The notes under the pieces are model-generated. The model saw only the letters and a list, made by a program, of their open reading frames with translations. It was not told where the DNA came from and did not search any database. DNA of 64,000 nucleotides from Echria macrotheca (lineage: Eukaryota > Ascomycota > Sordariomycetes > Sordariales > Schizotheciaceae), in the NCBI GenBank assembly GCA_030411725.1, contig MU839842.1:372001-436000 (forward strand), given 5' to 3'. The position numbers were made by a program, and so were the translations under genes. This document shows, in pieces, positions 22,511 to 33,056 of this stretch (its first letter is position 1; each line of letters opens with the position of its first letter).

Positions 22511-24076
22511 ATGGACTTATCTTGTCTTTCCCAGATCGAAAGTTGCGCCAACGATCTGGCGCGCGCCGCTAGGGGTCTCGCCGAGTACTACCGGACGGCC
22601 TCCAATGTGGAGCTTCGGGGCCCCGGCTTCCCGTCCGTTAGTCCCGAAGCCCCAAGCAACGCTCACCGATCACGGAAAGTCATATTGGCCACCGTGGCTA
22701 AGCTACAGACTCTGATCGCCGAGCCGGGACATTTTCTCCAGCGGCTAGCTTGCGAGGTCAGTGCGAACTATTCCGCCCTTAACCCCTCAGCTAACGGAGT
22801 ATGCCGCCCAGAACCAACTCTTAGCATGCCTCCACTGGCTCAGCGAGTTCCAGGTGTTGGCGTGTATCCCGCTCCAGGGCAGTGTTCCGATGAGGGACAT
22901 CGCCGAACTGTCGGGTGTGCCTGAGTCGGTGCTGATCCGTGTTGTCCGCATGACGAGCACGGCCGGCTTTCTCTGCGAGCCGCAAGCCCGACATGTCGCG
23001 CACACCACCTTATCCGCCGATTTCGTCACCAAGCCCTCGTTCATGGATGCGGCCATGTTCATCGCTGGAAACGTGGCTGGGGCAGCGTTGCAGATGGCGG
23101 CTGCCACGCAGCGCTACGGCGAGACGGGCCTGCCGGAACAGAGCGCTTACGCCATAATGGGAAAGATGCCGCAATCCTTCGCCATGGCGTGCGACCAACG
23201 CCCCCGGCTCCAGCGACAGTGGGTGGCCTACCTCCGGTCTTGGACCGACTATGTGGACGAGTGTCTGGCCGACGTGTTGAGCCGACTCGACTGGGAGAGG
23301 CAGCGCAGTGTCTGCCTAGTTGAGGTAAGCAATCCATTGGTTCCTGGTCAGGGGCCCAGAGGGCTCCAGAGTCTAGTCTAGTCTGACCGACCCCTGAACA
23401 GGCAAGCCCGCATCCATCTTGTGTGGTCCGCCGCCTCACAGAACGTTACAGCCACCTCCACATAACGGTGCAGCTAATAAACGACCCGCCGCTCTCGAAC
23501 ACGGGGCCCCGCTGCCGTGCATCCAGCGACGACGATGCGGATCTTTTTGACACTTCGGGCAGTTCGCCCGCGGCCTCTTTGGGTTCGCCGTCGCCCTCAC
23601 CTTGGCTGTCATCGTCCTCGACGACGACGTTAGCAGCGCTGGGGATCAATGTGCAGCGACGCGTCGCGGGCCAGGCGCAAAGTATGCGAAATGCGAGCGT
23701 CTACGTGTTGCACCTCGGATCACCGTCGGCGTCGCCAACTGAGTCTTTGGCGAGTATAATCCGCAGATTAACGGCAGAGCTCCGCGCGCACTTGGCGGTG
23801 CTACGTGATAATCGAGCAGCGACACTAGTTGTGGCCATGCGTCTGCTTCCCGAAGCCGGGAGCGTCGATATCGGCGTTGAGGCCGCGGCGCGAATGCGCG
23901 ACCTGGTGCTACTGCAGTTAGTGAACGAGCGAGATTTCGAAGTCGGCGAGCTGGTGGACTTGATTCAGGGGGTGGGAGATAGGAATGGTAGGTTGATGGT
24001 GGTGAATCGGGTTCGGGCGCGGGACAACACAATCATCGCGCTTGGCGTCAAGTTTCAGGCAGGGCTCCCACTGTAG
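22511..24076 (+). CDS. AflS (AflJ)-like transcriptional coactivator
   Basis: Nuclear partner of AflR-type activators. It has an O-methyltransferase-like fold that is not thought to be catalytic. Exons are 22511-22756, 22812-23324 and 23402-24076, totalling 1434 bp (477 residues). The first intron must use the acceptor at 22811 (55 bp, GCTAACGG branch), which joins QRLACE to NQLLACLHWL. An earlier AG would make an impossibly short 34-bp intron. Family signatures are ATVAKLQTLIAEPGHFLQ, FQVLACIPLQGSVPMRDIAEL (a winged-helix-like segment), RVVRMTSTAGFL, and a C-terminal block ending MVVNRVRARDNTI. Residues ~285-330 are an Asp/Ser/Pro-rich insertion. It lies directly upstream of the AflR-like gene on the same strand. 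Confidence 0.9.
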
Positions 24077-25230
24077 ACGCCTAGTCTAGAACTGAGAATA
24101 TCCACATGTCCGAAGTTCTTGCGAGTCAGGTCAGTATTTCAGACTCGTAGTTCTCAGGTCGTAGACGAGTCGGTGGCTTTTCGGGTCCTCTTCAGATGAC
24201 GACTGCCGAGTTCCTCGGCTGTCCTGAGCTTGCCCTGCCAAGCCCCGCCAAGCCCTATAGTTAGCGGACCAGATCGCGATCACGGCACTCACGGCATTTT
24301 GACCGGCCTCGGTGGGCGCGTTTTGTTGACAAGGTTGGGGGGCTGCGGCGGGCCAGACAAGTGGGGGTTCTGTTGGGGGTTATACACGTGTATTGACTTT
24401 TCCAAGGGACCAAGATGCAACCCACCATCCACCATTAACCTACCTAGGTAATAGGAACAACAAGCATCGCGATGGCGAAATCGATGAGCTGGCAAACTGC
24501 CCGTGGCAAAGCAGTCCCAGATAGGAACCGCCATGCTTGTTGTACCAGTGAGAATTGACCAAACCGCCCGGGACCTCCGAGGAACTGCTTCCGCCCTTGC
24601 TCGGCTCATGCTCCAGGCCATGTCGGCCATTGGCCTGGTGTCCACTGCGACACAAATAAGCTGCAGAGATACCGTTTAAATGGCTGGAGATACCAAACAT
24701 TGGCAACGGTGGTGCCCAGAACCTAGCCGCCACCCTGCATCTCAGTCGTTCCCACAGTGAAAGATGCTCCTGCGGCCTAGCCTGCAGCTTTATATCTCAT
24801 CCCGTCAAACCGACAGTTCGATATCAGAGCCCTTCCCAAAAGCGGAAGTTTTAGCCCGTCACCCCAAGCCGTGGAAAGTACAAGTGGGATGAAGGACGGG
24901 GGCAAACCGCCACACGTATTTCTGCTTGTCGATGGTGCCATTTTCGCTTTCCCCTCCGATTTCTGCCTGCAAGGAGCGTTGCTACACATGCCAGGATCTG
25001 ATGCTGCCCCGCCTCTCGTGTTATTTTGGATCGCGGAACCCCTTTCCCATCAGCTAACCCGTTTGTTGCTACTGGTGTGTTGGGTCCCATTGGCTCAGGT
25101 GCATGCTGCGACCAACAAAACCACGTCATTCTAGCTTTGTTTTTTATTTTCTTTTTATTTACGTTTTTCAACAATCGACAATCGATATCGCGCACCTTCA
25201 ACAGCACGATTGCTTCACACGGCCAACAAA
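24077..25230. promoter_or_regulatory. AflS-AflR intergenic region
   Basis: 1.15 kb upstream of the AflR-like gene. It contains an inverted repeat CCGAG-TTC-CTCGG near 24206 and CCTACCTAGGTAA near 24440. The last 100 bp are T-rich. No perfect AflR-type site and no gene was found. Confidence 0.4.
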
Positions 25231-26772
25231 ATGGCAGCATCACCACCAGCAGCAGCCAAGCCCGAGTCGACCAAGATGCGCGACAGCTGCAATGCGTGCG
25301 CCGTCTCCAAGATCAAATGCAGCAAAGAGAAGCCAGTCTGTGCTCGCTGTACAAAGCGTGGTCAGCGATGTGAATACCTAGCCACGAGACGTGCGGGTCG
25401 GAAACACGAGCCACGGCCACCAAAACCGGTGCCGTCATCGTCATCAGCATCGTGCGCTGGTCGGGACAATTCCCAGGACGTGGACGACGGAAGCGATGCC
25501 AGGAGCAGCGTTCAGGTTGCCATCTCGTCACCGACCAAGATCGCCGGTCATTTTACATCAGAGTCCTGGGATGTCTGCATGACCGACGCCCTAGCATTTC
25601 CCTCCCCGTCCGATGCGCTCAGCAATGGCACTACACCCAGGCTCCCGCCAGAAGACACGGCTCCCTGGGGTATCTTGTCGTCAGTGCTTCTCCACAGCAG
25701 GCCCAACGACATGTTCGCGACGCAAGAACCATTTTCAGAACCCTACGCTAGTCCGAACCGGCTCTTCAAATCACTATCGACCGACAATGTCAAGGAAACA
25801 TCGACCAACGAGGCCAATCCCTTCGACGACGGCGATTTTTCGGCCCTCCTCATAGGGGACGCGTCCATCATTCTGGGCGACGGGGACCTCGACAACCCAG
25901 AAGCATTCGAAATTCCAGCGACGTGGGATCCACCATCATCGCCATCCCTATCCTCGCCTTCATCCCTCCCCTCCTCGGCCACTTCTAATGCCGTCACCCT
26001 GAGCCATGTTTCCGCGCGAGGTAGCCCATCAGACGAACGTGATTTGAGCTCCACCGTCCCACCTGCACCAGCAGCAGGCTCCCCGGGATGCTGTCTTATC
26101 CGAGCATTGGACCTTCTCAAAACCCTCTTTCCCAGATCAGCTTCCTGCACATGCCAGGATGCCGGCTCGGCGACCGACTCGCACAACGCCCAGCACCACC
26201 AGATTCCTACCATTCAGCACGTCATCTCCGAGAACAAGCAGACACTCGAGGCCATCCAAGCCATGCTCCAGTGCACATGTTTCGATGCCGACAGCAGTTA
26301 CCTGCTGGCCGTCATCTCGCTGGTAGTCTTCAAGGTCCTAGGCTGGTACAAGGCCGCCGTCAAGGATCTCCCGGGCGCATCCGGCGACAGCAGCACCTGG
26401 GGCGACGCTTTGAAGCCCCTGAGAAGAGACAGCACGAGGAGCGACGCGAGCAGCCGGAATTCTGCGCTCTGCAACCGACGGCGGATGTCCTGTCATGCGG
26501 AGCAAGTCCTCCAGACGCCGGCCGTCATTGACGGATACCGGCTGGACGGCGACGACCAGGCCCGCATGTCGGCGCAGCTCGTGCTCAGCGAGCTCCATAG
26601 AGTGCAGCGGCTGATCAATGTTCTCGCCAGCCGGCTGAAGCGGGACGATGCCGAGCTGGATTTGTCTGACGCACCTTTTTTCTCGCCCGCGTGGTTTGGA
26701 CATCTCGAAGGTGACCTTCGGAAACGAGTCCGCACGCTGTCGCACGACATTGTAGAATACCTCAAACGATGA
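25231..26772 (+). CDS. AflR-like Zn2Cys6 transcription activator
   Basis: Pathway-specific regulator, nuclear, 513 residues in one exon from the ATG at 25231. The binuclear zinc cluster is CX2CX6CX6CX2CX6C with cysteines at about residues 20, 23, 30, 37, 40 and 47, followed by a basic RRAGRK linker. This spacing is the AflR type. The C-terminal half holds the AflR-family region: CCLIRALDLLKTLF, a Cys pair (CTCQ), a second (QCTC), LLAVISLVVFKVLGWYKAA, and a final amphipathic block with LVLSELHRVQRLINVLASRL. The middle is Ser/Pro/Asp-rich, as in acidic activation regions. AflR proteins bind TCGN5CGR; such sites lie upstream of at least six genes here. Confidence 0.93.
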   Translation: MAASPPAAAKPESTKMRDSCNACAVSKIKCSKEKPVCARCTKRGQRCEYLATRRAGRKHEPRPPKPVPSSSSASCAGRDNSQDVDDGSDARSSVQVAISSPTKIAGHFTSESWDVCMTDALAFPSPSDALSNGTTPRLPPEDTAPWGILSSVLLHSRPNDMFATQEPFSEPYASPNRLFKSLSTDNVKETSTNEANPFDDGDFSALLIGDASIILGDGDLDNPEAFEIPATWDPPSSPSLSSPSSLPSSATSNAVTLSHVSARGSPSDERDLSSTVPPAPAAGSPGCCLIRALDLLKTLFPRSASCTCQDAGSATDSHNAQHHQIPTIQHVISENKQTLEAIQAMLQCTCFDADSSYLLAVISLVVFKVLGWYKAAVKDLPGASGDSSTWGDALKPLRRDSTRSDASSRNSALCNRRRMSCHAEQVLQTPAVIDGYRLDGDDQARMSAQLVLSELHRVQRLINVLASRLKRDDAELDLSDAPFFSPAWFGHLEGDLRKRVRTLSHDIVEYLKR

Positions 26773-27666
26773 GGACTTGATATTTCATGATATACATGTA
26801 CACCTTTTCATCCTTTTATTGGTCTTTTGGTGTTGGCGAAAGACCGAAACGTATGAAGGGGTGGCTCGATGCAAGGTTTCCTACATGTACTGGGCGGGCT
26901 GCCGGGTTATTATATCGGGGGACGCCAGCATGGTGCGTTTACTCGGTATTTCCAGCCTTACAAGGCTGAAGGGGCCTTGGAGTGAGTTCCGTGTTTTATG
27001 ATTAGTCAAATTACACACACACCACGAGGGTTCGGGGTGTGCATTCAGGAATGGCGCGAAATGCGACCCCGGGGCGTTTTGCTAGGTCCCTTAGGTGTGT
27101 ATGCTTTTCATGTTGGCAACACCAGTTAACCGCACACGGCATGGTCTTGTTGTTGAGCGTTCCCGGGGATCTGGAGGGAAACGCTGTGGCGAATGTATTT
27201 AGTACATGCTCCAAATTGAAAGCTCTTGTTGCTGGATGACCTTGATTTGCGCCCCCTTTTTTTCTTCTCTCAAATTTCCAGGCGGCAACCTTTATTTCAT
27301 GATTTCCATTGTCTTCACCGTATAATCGGGCTCGAGGCGATTCCAAGGCTCACGCCAATAAAACATTTTTCTCAGCCTAGCACGTGAATCGTCGGATCAG
27401 ACAAGGCGGGCGGGCGGAAATGAGTGCACCGGGGCTTTGAGTCGGGTTCCGATGGCCGGAAACCAAGACCCCCCCCCTACCCAAGGGCTTGGGCACGCTC
27501 GGGCTAGGCCTTGCATTGGCCTCGGATCCGGGATTCTGGGCCTGGTCGGCAAAAATATCTTTTATCTCTGACATGGCCTGCATTCATCAATTTAAATGAA
27601 TCAACAAGATCGGGAGGGTGTGAAGCCAGTTAACCCGGGTCCAATCACATCTCCTCGCCACCCAAC
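26773..27666. promoter_or_regulatory. Upstream region of laccase 1
   Basis: 894 bp between the AflR-like stop and the laccase 1 ATG. It has one perfect AflR-type site at 27442-27452. A run of eight C lies near 27471. No gene was seen. Confidence 0.5.
27442..27452 (-). promoter_or_regulatory. AflR-type site upstream of laccase 1
   Basis: TCGGGTTCCGA on the plus strand; its complement TCGGAACCCGA matches TCGSWNNSCGR exactly. It lies 215 bp upstream of the laccase ATG. Confidence 0.6.
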
Positions 27667-29725
27667 ATGGTCGCTCTGTCTGCCCTTCTGCTGGCGGCGG
27701 CCGTAGCCGAAACCGTGGCCGCCTTTGTGCCTCTTGAGAGCCGTCCATTTCCTGTCGGTAAGGGCAAGGGCAAGGGAAAAGGCAAGGGACCGGGATCGGG
27801 ACCGGGCCACGGTGACGACTCCGACGGCTGTGTCAACTCGCCCAGCACCCGTGGTTGCTGGAAGGGTGATTTCGACATCTACACTGACTACGAAAGGGAG
27901 ATTCCACCGGGAAGAGTGAGAGAGGTGAGATGCTATCTGTTCGCTTATACCGCCGCGCTGGCTGACGTACGTCTCTCAGTACGAACTCACCGTGACACAA
28001 GAGGTCATCGCCGTCGACGGTTATCTCGCCAACAGGACTCTCTTCAACGGCCAGTATCCTGGCCCTCTCATCGAGGCAGACTGGGGGGACGTGCTTCGGA
28101 TCACAGTTCACAATAACCTCACCAACTTCAATGGCACGACGATTCACTGGCATGGCATCCGCCAGCAAGATACCAACTGGCAAGATGGTGTGCCAGGGGT
28201 CACGCAATGCCCGGTCAAGGTGAGCACACATCAAAACACTGATATACCAACTGTGCTAATCACGCAAACAGCCCGGATCGTCCCAAACATATGAGTTCCG
28301 CGCGATGCAATACGGCTCATCATGGTATCACGGGCACTTTAGCCTGCAGTGTAAGCTACCTCAACTTTACTCCGAGATCAAGAAAAAAGCAACTGACACC
28401 TCGCAGACAGCAATGGCTTATATGGCCCCCTCGTCATCCACGGTCCCTCGAGTGGTAACTGGGATGTCGACCTCGGCCCCTGGCTGATCTCCGATTGGTA
28501 CCACGAAGACGCCTTCGGACTCCTCTACTTTGAATTTCACACCGACCGAGCTGCCATCCCCGTTTCCCAGGTCCTTAACGGCCACGGCCGCTTCAACTGT
28601 AGCACGACTGACCCTCGCTGCGTCAATCCTACGCACCCCCACTACAACGTCACGTTTGTCTCGGGCACCAAGTACAAAATCGCCATCACCAACACCGGCA
28701 CTCTCCTAACCCAAACCTTTTGGATAGACGGCCACAACTTCACTGTAATAGGCAACGACTTTGTCGCCATCGAGCCCTACACGACCGACGTCATCACCCT
28801 CGGCATCGGGCAGCGGTACGAGATCATCGTCGAAGCCAACGCCGACCTCAGCAACACCACCGACTTCTGGATCCACTCGCACTTCTGCGGCCTGCCCGAC
28901 CTTTTGGACTCGCGCATCGGCATCATCCGCTACAACGGCTCCTCGACCGCCGACCCCCCCACCGGTCCCCCAGCCCACCTCGACTTCGGCTGCGACGACC
29001 CGGCGCCACACCTCCTCAAGCCCATCGTCCCGCGCACCGTCGGCAGATACGTCAACGGCTTCTCGCCGGCCGAGTACCTCAAGATAGGCCTAGAGCAGTA
29101 CCCCAACGCGTCCGACCCGCACGCGACCATCCACCGCTGGACGCTCCGCAACGTCCCGCTCCAGCTCGACTGGCGCGAGCCCTCACTGAAAAAACTCGCG
29201 CTCGACCCGACCCCGGCCAATTTGAGTTCCTACTTCCCCGCCGAGACGGAGCCGTACGTCCTCGACCACGAGACGGGCGAGTGGGTGTACTTCGTCATCA
29301 CGAACAACTACACGGTCGAAGAGGCAAACCCGCCCCGGACGCTGCCCCAGTCTGTCCACCCAATCCATCTGCACGGCCACGACGTGGCCATCCTGGCGCA
29401 GGGCAACGGGCCGTTCACGTCGGATGTGGTCCCGCAGCTGGACAACCCGGCCAGGCGGGATGTGGTGAATGTCCCGCCGGAGGGATGGATCTGGATCGCG
29501 TTTGAGGTGGGTAACCCCGGCGCGTGGCTGATTCATTGTCATATTGCGTGGCACGCGAGCAGCGGGTTGGGTATCCAGTTCATTGAGCAGCCGGGTAAGA
29601 TTAAGGGGTTGTTGGAGGCGAACGGGAAGGCTGGCGAGTTGGCCGAGAGGTGTGGGGAGTGGAAGGAGTGGTATGAGACGGTGAATGTGGGGACGGAAGC
29701 TGAGCAGCATGATTCGGGGGTGTAG
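27667..29725 (+). CDS. Multicopper oxidase (laccase) 1, dihydrogeodin-oxidase-like
   Basis: Secreted three-cupredoxin oxidase. Four exons (27667-27924, 27980-28219, 28272-28350, 28407-29725) give 631 residues. A signal peptide covers about residues 1-19 (VALSALLLAAAVAETVAA). It is followed by an unusual Lys-Gly repeat and a Gly/Pro linker (about residues 30-50). Copper ligands are visible as HWHG, WYHGHF, HPIHLHGHD and HCHIAWHASSGL. The protein ends in DSGV, a variant of the ascomycete laccase C-terminal plug (DSGL). Many NxT/S sites are present. In related clusters such enzymes perform phenol oxidative coupling, for example sulochrin-type benzophenone to grisandiene. Which of the two laccases does this is not resolved. 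It has an AflR-type site upstream. Confidence 0.92.
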
Positions 29726-30126
29726 TTGCTGTTGGGTCTTGCCATTGGTCTGATAACCTGGATAATAAATTTGCAGCTGGCGAAAGGGGAAACGCAAGCA
29801 AGGTTAGAATATCTTTTCTTACTGATCCTTGAAGCTATAAAACTTATTTTTTTTTGACGTTGGAATCTCAAATGGATGTAAATACCCGTATTCGTTGTGC
29901 CCCTGTGTCTTCAAGTGCAGCTATCAACTCTGCTCGGAGGCGTAGATACGACAGTGACCATGACACTAGGGTGGAAAAAAAGCGAAACGTAGGGGGTAGG
30001 TTTGGGTTGACATTTCTTCAACAACTAGTGCCTCAAGACAAGACCAAGGATCTAATTATTGCAAAAGACTACCAAGATACTTTCATGTTGTCTAAACTCA
30101 TACTTTGCCAAACCCAGCGCTCAACA
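29726..30126. other. Convergent intergenic region
   Basis: 400 bp between the 3' ends of laccase 1 and the questin-oxidase-like gene. An AATAAA-like signal lies at 29764. Nothing else was seen. Confidence 0.4.
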
Positions 30127-31467
30127 TCAAGCGTTGGGAACCGCGTTCCACAGAGGATCGAAGCCCGTCCCCCAGATCCACTTGTCGTCAGGTCCCAGAT
30201 TGAGTGTCGAGTCATAGGCCAGCTGAGCCAGCTTCAGCCAGGAGCCTCCCTTTACGGGAAAGTCTTCAGAACCTGGTCCCGTCTCGTACGGCTTAGACAC
30301 CTCCTCGCCGTTTTTGATGGCCCTAACGAACTTGGCAACATGGCCGTCGTCATGGGCATCGTTGACTAGCTCGTACACGCCCTTCCAGTCCAAGCCGGCA
30401 GTGAGAGTCGGCTTATACCCCTCAATGTTTTCCAACTTGAGCTCCGCCGCCGCACTCGCCGCGTACCACACCAAGTCCAACCTCGCCTTCCTCTCGACCA
30501 ACAAGGCCTTCTCCTCAAGTCCCAGCCACTCCAAGCGATTGAATGCCGAGAAGAAAATGCTCGCGTTGACATTGTGCATATGAAAGAAATCAATCCTCCT
30601 TACCTTCCCCTCCTTGTGCGTCGCGCCGGCCGAGAAGGCGGCAATATTGATCATCTCGGCCGTCGCCCTCCGCAGGCCCTCCTCGGTCCTATCGACCCTC
30701 CACTTCGCCGCCACCTCGGCAATTTCCTTGCCAGCGCGTCCAATCACTCCCTCCCGGACCCGGACCGGCCCCTGCTGGACCAGCGCCGCGGTCCTGATCT
30801 TGTCCGTCGCCCGCACCTCATCATACAACTCCCGCAGGCTCTTCCGCTCGCCGCCCAGCTTCGCAGCCCGCTCGCTCTCGGCAAAGAAGAAGTCCAGATT
30901 CGCCGAGTCGTGCACCGCCGCCTGCGCCAGCCCCTCGGCGATGATGCCGGGCAGCTCAAACTCGATGCCGAACCCGAGATGGATGATGGGGTGGTGTGCG
31001 CCCTCGTACAGCTGCACGAAGATCTTGTTCGCCGCCTCGGTCCCGCTGAACACGTACTCCTTCACCACGGCCTCCCAGCCCTTCCGCTCGATCTCCCGCT
31101 CGAAAAAGATCAAGTAGTTGGTGTACTGGTTCAGATCGCCAATGTGCTTGAGAAACTCGGCCGGGTCCGAGAGCGAGGCGACGACCGACTCGTCCAGGGC
31201 CGGGATGGGGCGCTGGATGGTCACGCCGTCGTCGTAGGCGCGCTGGATCTGCGAGGGCGTTCCGCCCAGGGCGAGTACCGAGAGGATGGAGTGCGGGAGG
31301 TGGTTGTGGCCGCCGACGTCGCGCCAGAAGATGTGGAAGTCGGTGTGGTTGCGATAGAGGAGCTCGTTGGCCTTTTCGAGCGCGCCCGGGGGGGACGGGC
31401 TGATGCGGCCGAGGGCGGAGTGGGTGGGGGAGAGAAGGATTGGGGGGGATTGGATTGTGGTTGACAT
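30127..31467 (-). CDS. Questin-oxidase-like protein (DUF4243 family)
   Basis: Single exon, 446 residues, the usual size of the GedK/questin oxidase-like family. These enzymes open the central ring of an O-methylated emodin (questin) by a Baeyer-Villiger-type oxidation to give a benzophenone. The N-terminal half has FHIFWRDVGGHNHLPHSILSVLALG, the His-rich segment typical of the family. HPIIHLGFGIEFELPGIIAEGLAQAAVH follows at about residues 165-195, and FFHMHNVNASIFFS lies near residue 290. No flavin motif is visible, as expected. It is divergent from methyltransferase 1 across 441 bp. Its presence is the main argument for a seco-anthraquinone product. Confidence 0.9.
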   Translation of the reverse strand: MSTTIQSPPILLSPTHSALGRISPSPPGALEKANELLYRNHTDFHIFWRDVGGHNHLPHSILSVLALGGTPSQIQRAYDDGVTIQRPIPALDESVVASLSDPAEFLKHIGDLNQYTNYLIFFEREIERKGWEAVVKEYVFSGTEAANKIFVQLYEGAHHPIIHLGFGIEFELPGIIAEGLAQAAVHDSANLDFFFAESERAAKLGGERKSLRELYDEVRATDKIRTAALVQQGPVRVREGVIGRAGKEIAEVAAKWRVDRTEEGLRRATAEMINIAAFSAGATHKEGKVRRIDFFHMHNVNASIFFSAFNRLEWLGLEEKALLVERKARLDLVWYAASAAAELKLENIEGYKPTLTAGLDWKGVYELVNDAHDDGHVAKFVRAIKNGEEVSKPYETGPGSEDFPVKGGSWLKLAQLAYDSTLNLGPDDKWIWGTGFDPLWNAVPNA

Positions 31468-31908
31468 TTTGGTGGTTGGGATTGTGCTTTTGTGTCCGGG
31501 GGAGTATTAGAGATCAAAGTTTTGGAAGCGGTATGATTTACAATAGCTTAGCGATAGACCAGGAAGGACATGAGATAATACGGGGCCTATATACGCGGCC
31601 TATATGCGGAAGAGTTTCAGTATCCAGTTTGGCGGATACCGTTTGCTACCTTCCTAGGTAATACACCGGGCATCGGATATGTGCCATTCAACCAGTCTCG
31701 GACCTGTTGAATGCCGATGTACGGTTCCCGACTGACCCACGGGTGAAGCTTCTGAAAGAAAGCCGACAGAATGCGGTTTACAACTACCACACGAGGCAAA
31801 AACGCCGATACATGCAATAAAATGGGCGTCTCCCTCAAATCTAAAGGGATATCAGCATCGCTCCACTAGATACAAACAATCATCCACGACCAGCAGCACC
31901 ACACCAAA
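31468..31908. promoter_or_regulatory. Divergent promoter, questin-oxidase-like / methyltransferase 1
   Basis: 441 bp. No perfect TCGSWNNSCGR. A related CGG-N3-CCG core (ACGGTTCCCGA, 31721-31731) lies 178 bp before the methyltransferase ATG. It also carries CTTCCTAGGTAATA near 31650. Confidence 0.4.
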
Positions 31909-32913
31909 ATGTCTACCACCACAACCACGGCCACCGCCGAAACCCCCTTCCTCACCGGGGCGCTCGCCGCCAACACATCCTTCTGGCGCTCCTACATTGC
32001 CTCCCGCCCGCACCCCTCCGAGGCTTTCTTCCAGCACATCCAAACCTACCACACCACGCACGGCGACCCGGCCCTCACGCTCGCCCACGACGTCGGCACG
32101 GGACCCGGCAACATCGCCGAGCGTCTTCTATCCTACTACGCCAACGTCATCGGCTCCGACCTCAACGCCCAGGCCCTCTCGGCCGCGCCCGACCTCGTCT
32201 CGCCCAATCTCGTCTCCCGTCTCCGGTTCATCCACTCGGCCGCCGAGGATTTGGCGGCGCATCCCGAGCTGGAGCACGGGACTACCGACCTGATCACCGT
32301 GTCGGAGTGCATCCCGCTGCTGGACGCGCCGCGGGCGCTCGAGTCGTTCTGGAGCCTGCTCAAGCCGGGCGGCACGCTGGCGATTTACTTCTACGGGCGG
32401 CCTATCTTCGTCGGCGGGGCGGAGCCCGAGGTGTTGGATGCGCTGTATGACAAAATCGCAACAAAGATTTGCACGTTCTTGTTGCCTTTCAAGGGCACGC
32501 CCGGGTTTAAGTTCCACCAGAGGGGGGCGGAGGCGCTCGTCAGCCAGCTGGATAATATCGAGCTGGACGGGGGGAAGTGGGCGGACGTGGAGAGGTGGAA
32601 GTGGAATGGCGATGTGCCGCTGTTGTTCAATAGCAAGGAGGGCTATGATTTTGAGTTTGAGAGGGTCGATCGCAGACAAAAGGGGGAGCAGACTCATGAG
32701 GTCCGCGATCGGGAGTGGTGGGCTGATGAGTGGGATGCCGATCGGGTCAAGGCGTATTTGGACTCGGTGTATCCTGGGTACAAGCAGAAGGCGGGGGAGA
32801 GGTATAAGGAGGTCGAGGAGGGGATTGAGGAGCTGAGGGCCAAGATGGGCGGGAAGGTCAAGGTCAGCTTTCCTGTTGTGCTGATTTTGGCTACCAAGAA
32901 GGAGCAAGTCTAG
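31909..32913 (+). CDS. Class I SAM-dependent methyltransferase 1
   Basis: Single-exon cytosolic methyltransferase of 334 residues with the Rossmann-like class I fold. Motif I is AHDVGTGPGNIAERL near residues 64-78, followed by the acidic strand end IGSDLNAQAL. A VSECIPLLDAP segment and LKPGGTLAIYFYGRP (motif III region) come next. The C-terminus returns to a beta strand (FPVVLILATKK). There is no winged-helix dimerisation domain, so it differs from the larger plant-type OMTs that methylate emodin in geodin-type clusters. It is probably an O-methyltransferase of an anthraquinone or benzophenone phenol or carboxyl. It pairs with questin-oxidase-like protein in a divergent promoter and resembles methyltransferase 2 in layout. 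Confidence 0.88.
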   Translation: MSTTTTTATAETPFLTGALAANTSFWRSYIASRPHPSEAFFQHIQTYHTTHGDPALTLAHDVGTGPGNIAERLLSYYANVIGSDLNAQALSAAPDLVSPNLVSRLRFIHSAAEDLAAHPELEHGTTDLITVSECIPLLDAPRALESFWSLLKPGGTLAIYFYGRPIFVGGAEPEVLDALYDKIATKICTFLLPFKGTPGFKFHQRGAEALVSQLDNIELDGGKWADVERWKWNGDVPLLFNSKEGYDFEFERVDRRQKGEQTHEVRDREWWADEWDADRVKAYLDSVYPGYKQKAGERYKEVEEGIEELRAKMGGKVKVSFPVVLILATKKEQV

Positions 32914-33056
32914 GGGGAAGTATGTATTCTTTGACAATTCTTTGAGGAATTAATTTTTTTTCTCTTGCACAACATGACCATTGGAGATGTGAAAGATGTA
33001 TGTGGAGTTGCACAAGATGCATGTATATATTTCTTCCTCTGACTTTCTGATAGTGA

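Noticed and set aside
22757..22790. A 34-bp first intron in the AflS-like gene
   Set aside because: Too short for a fungal intron. Using the acceptor at 22811 gives 55 bp with a good branch site and joins two conserved blocks.
30574..31464. Plus-strand frame (296 codons) opposite the questin-oxidase-like gene
   Set aside because: Arg/Leu-rich shadow of a conserved gene on the other strand, with no family features.
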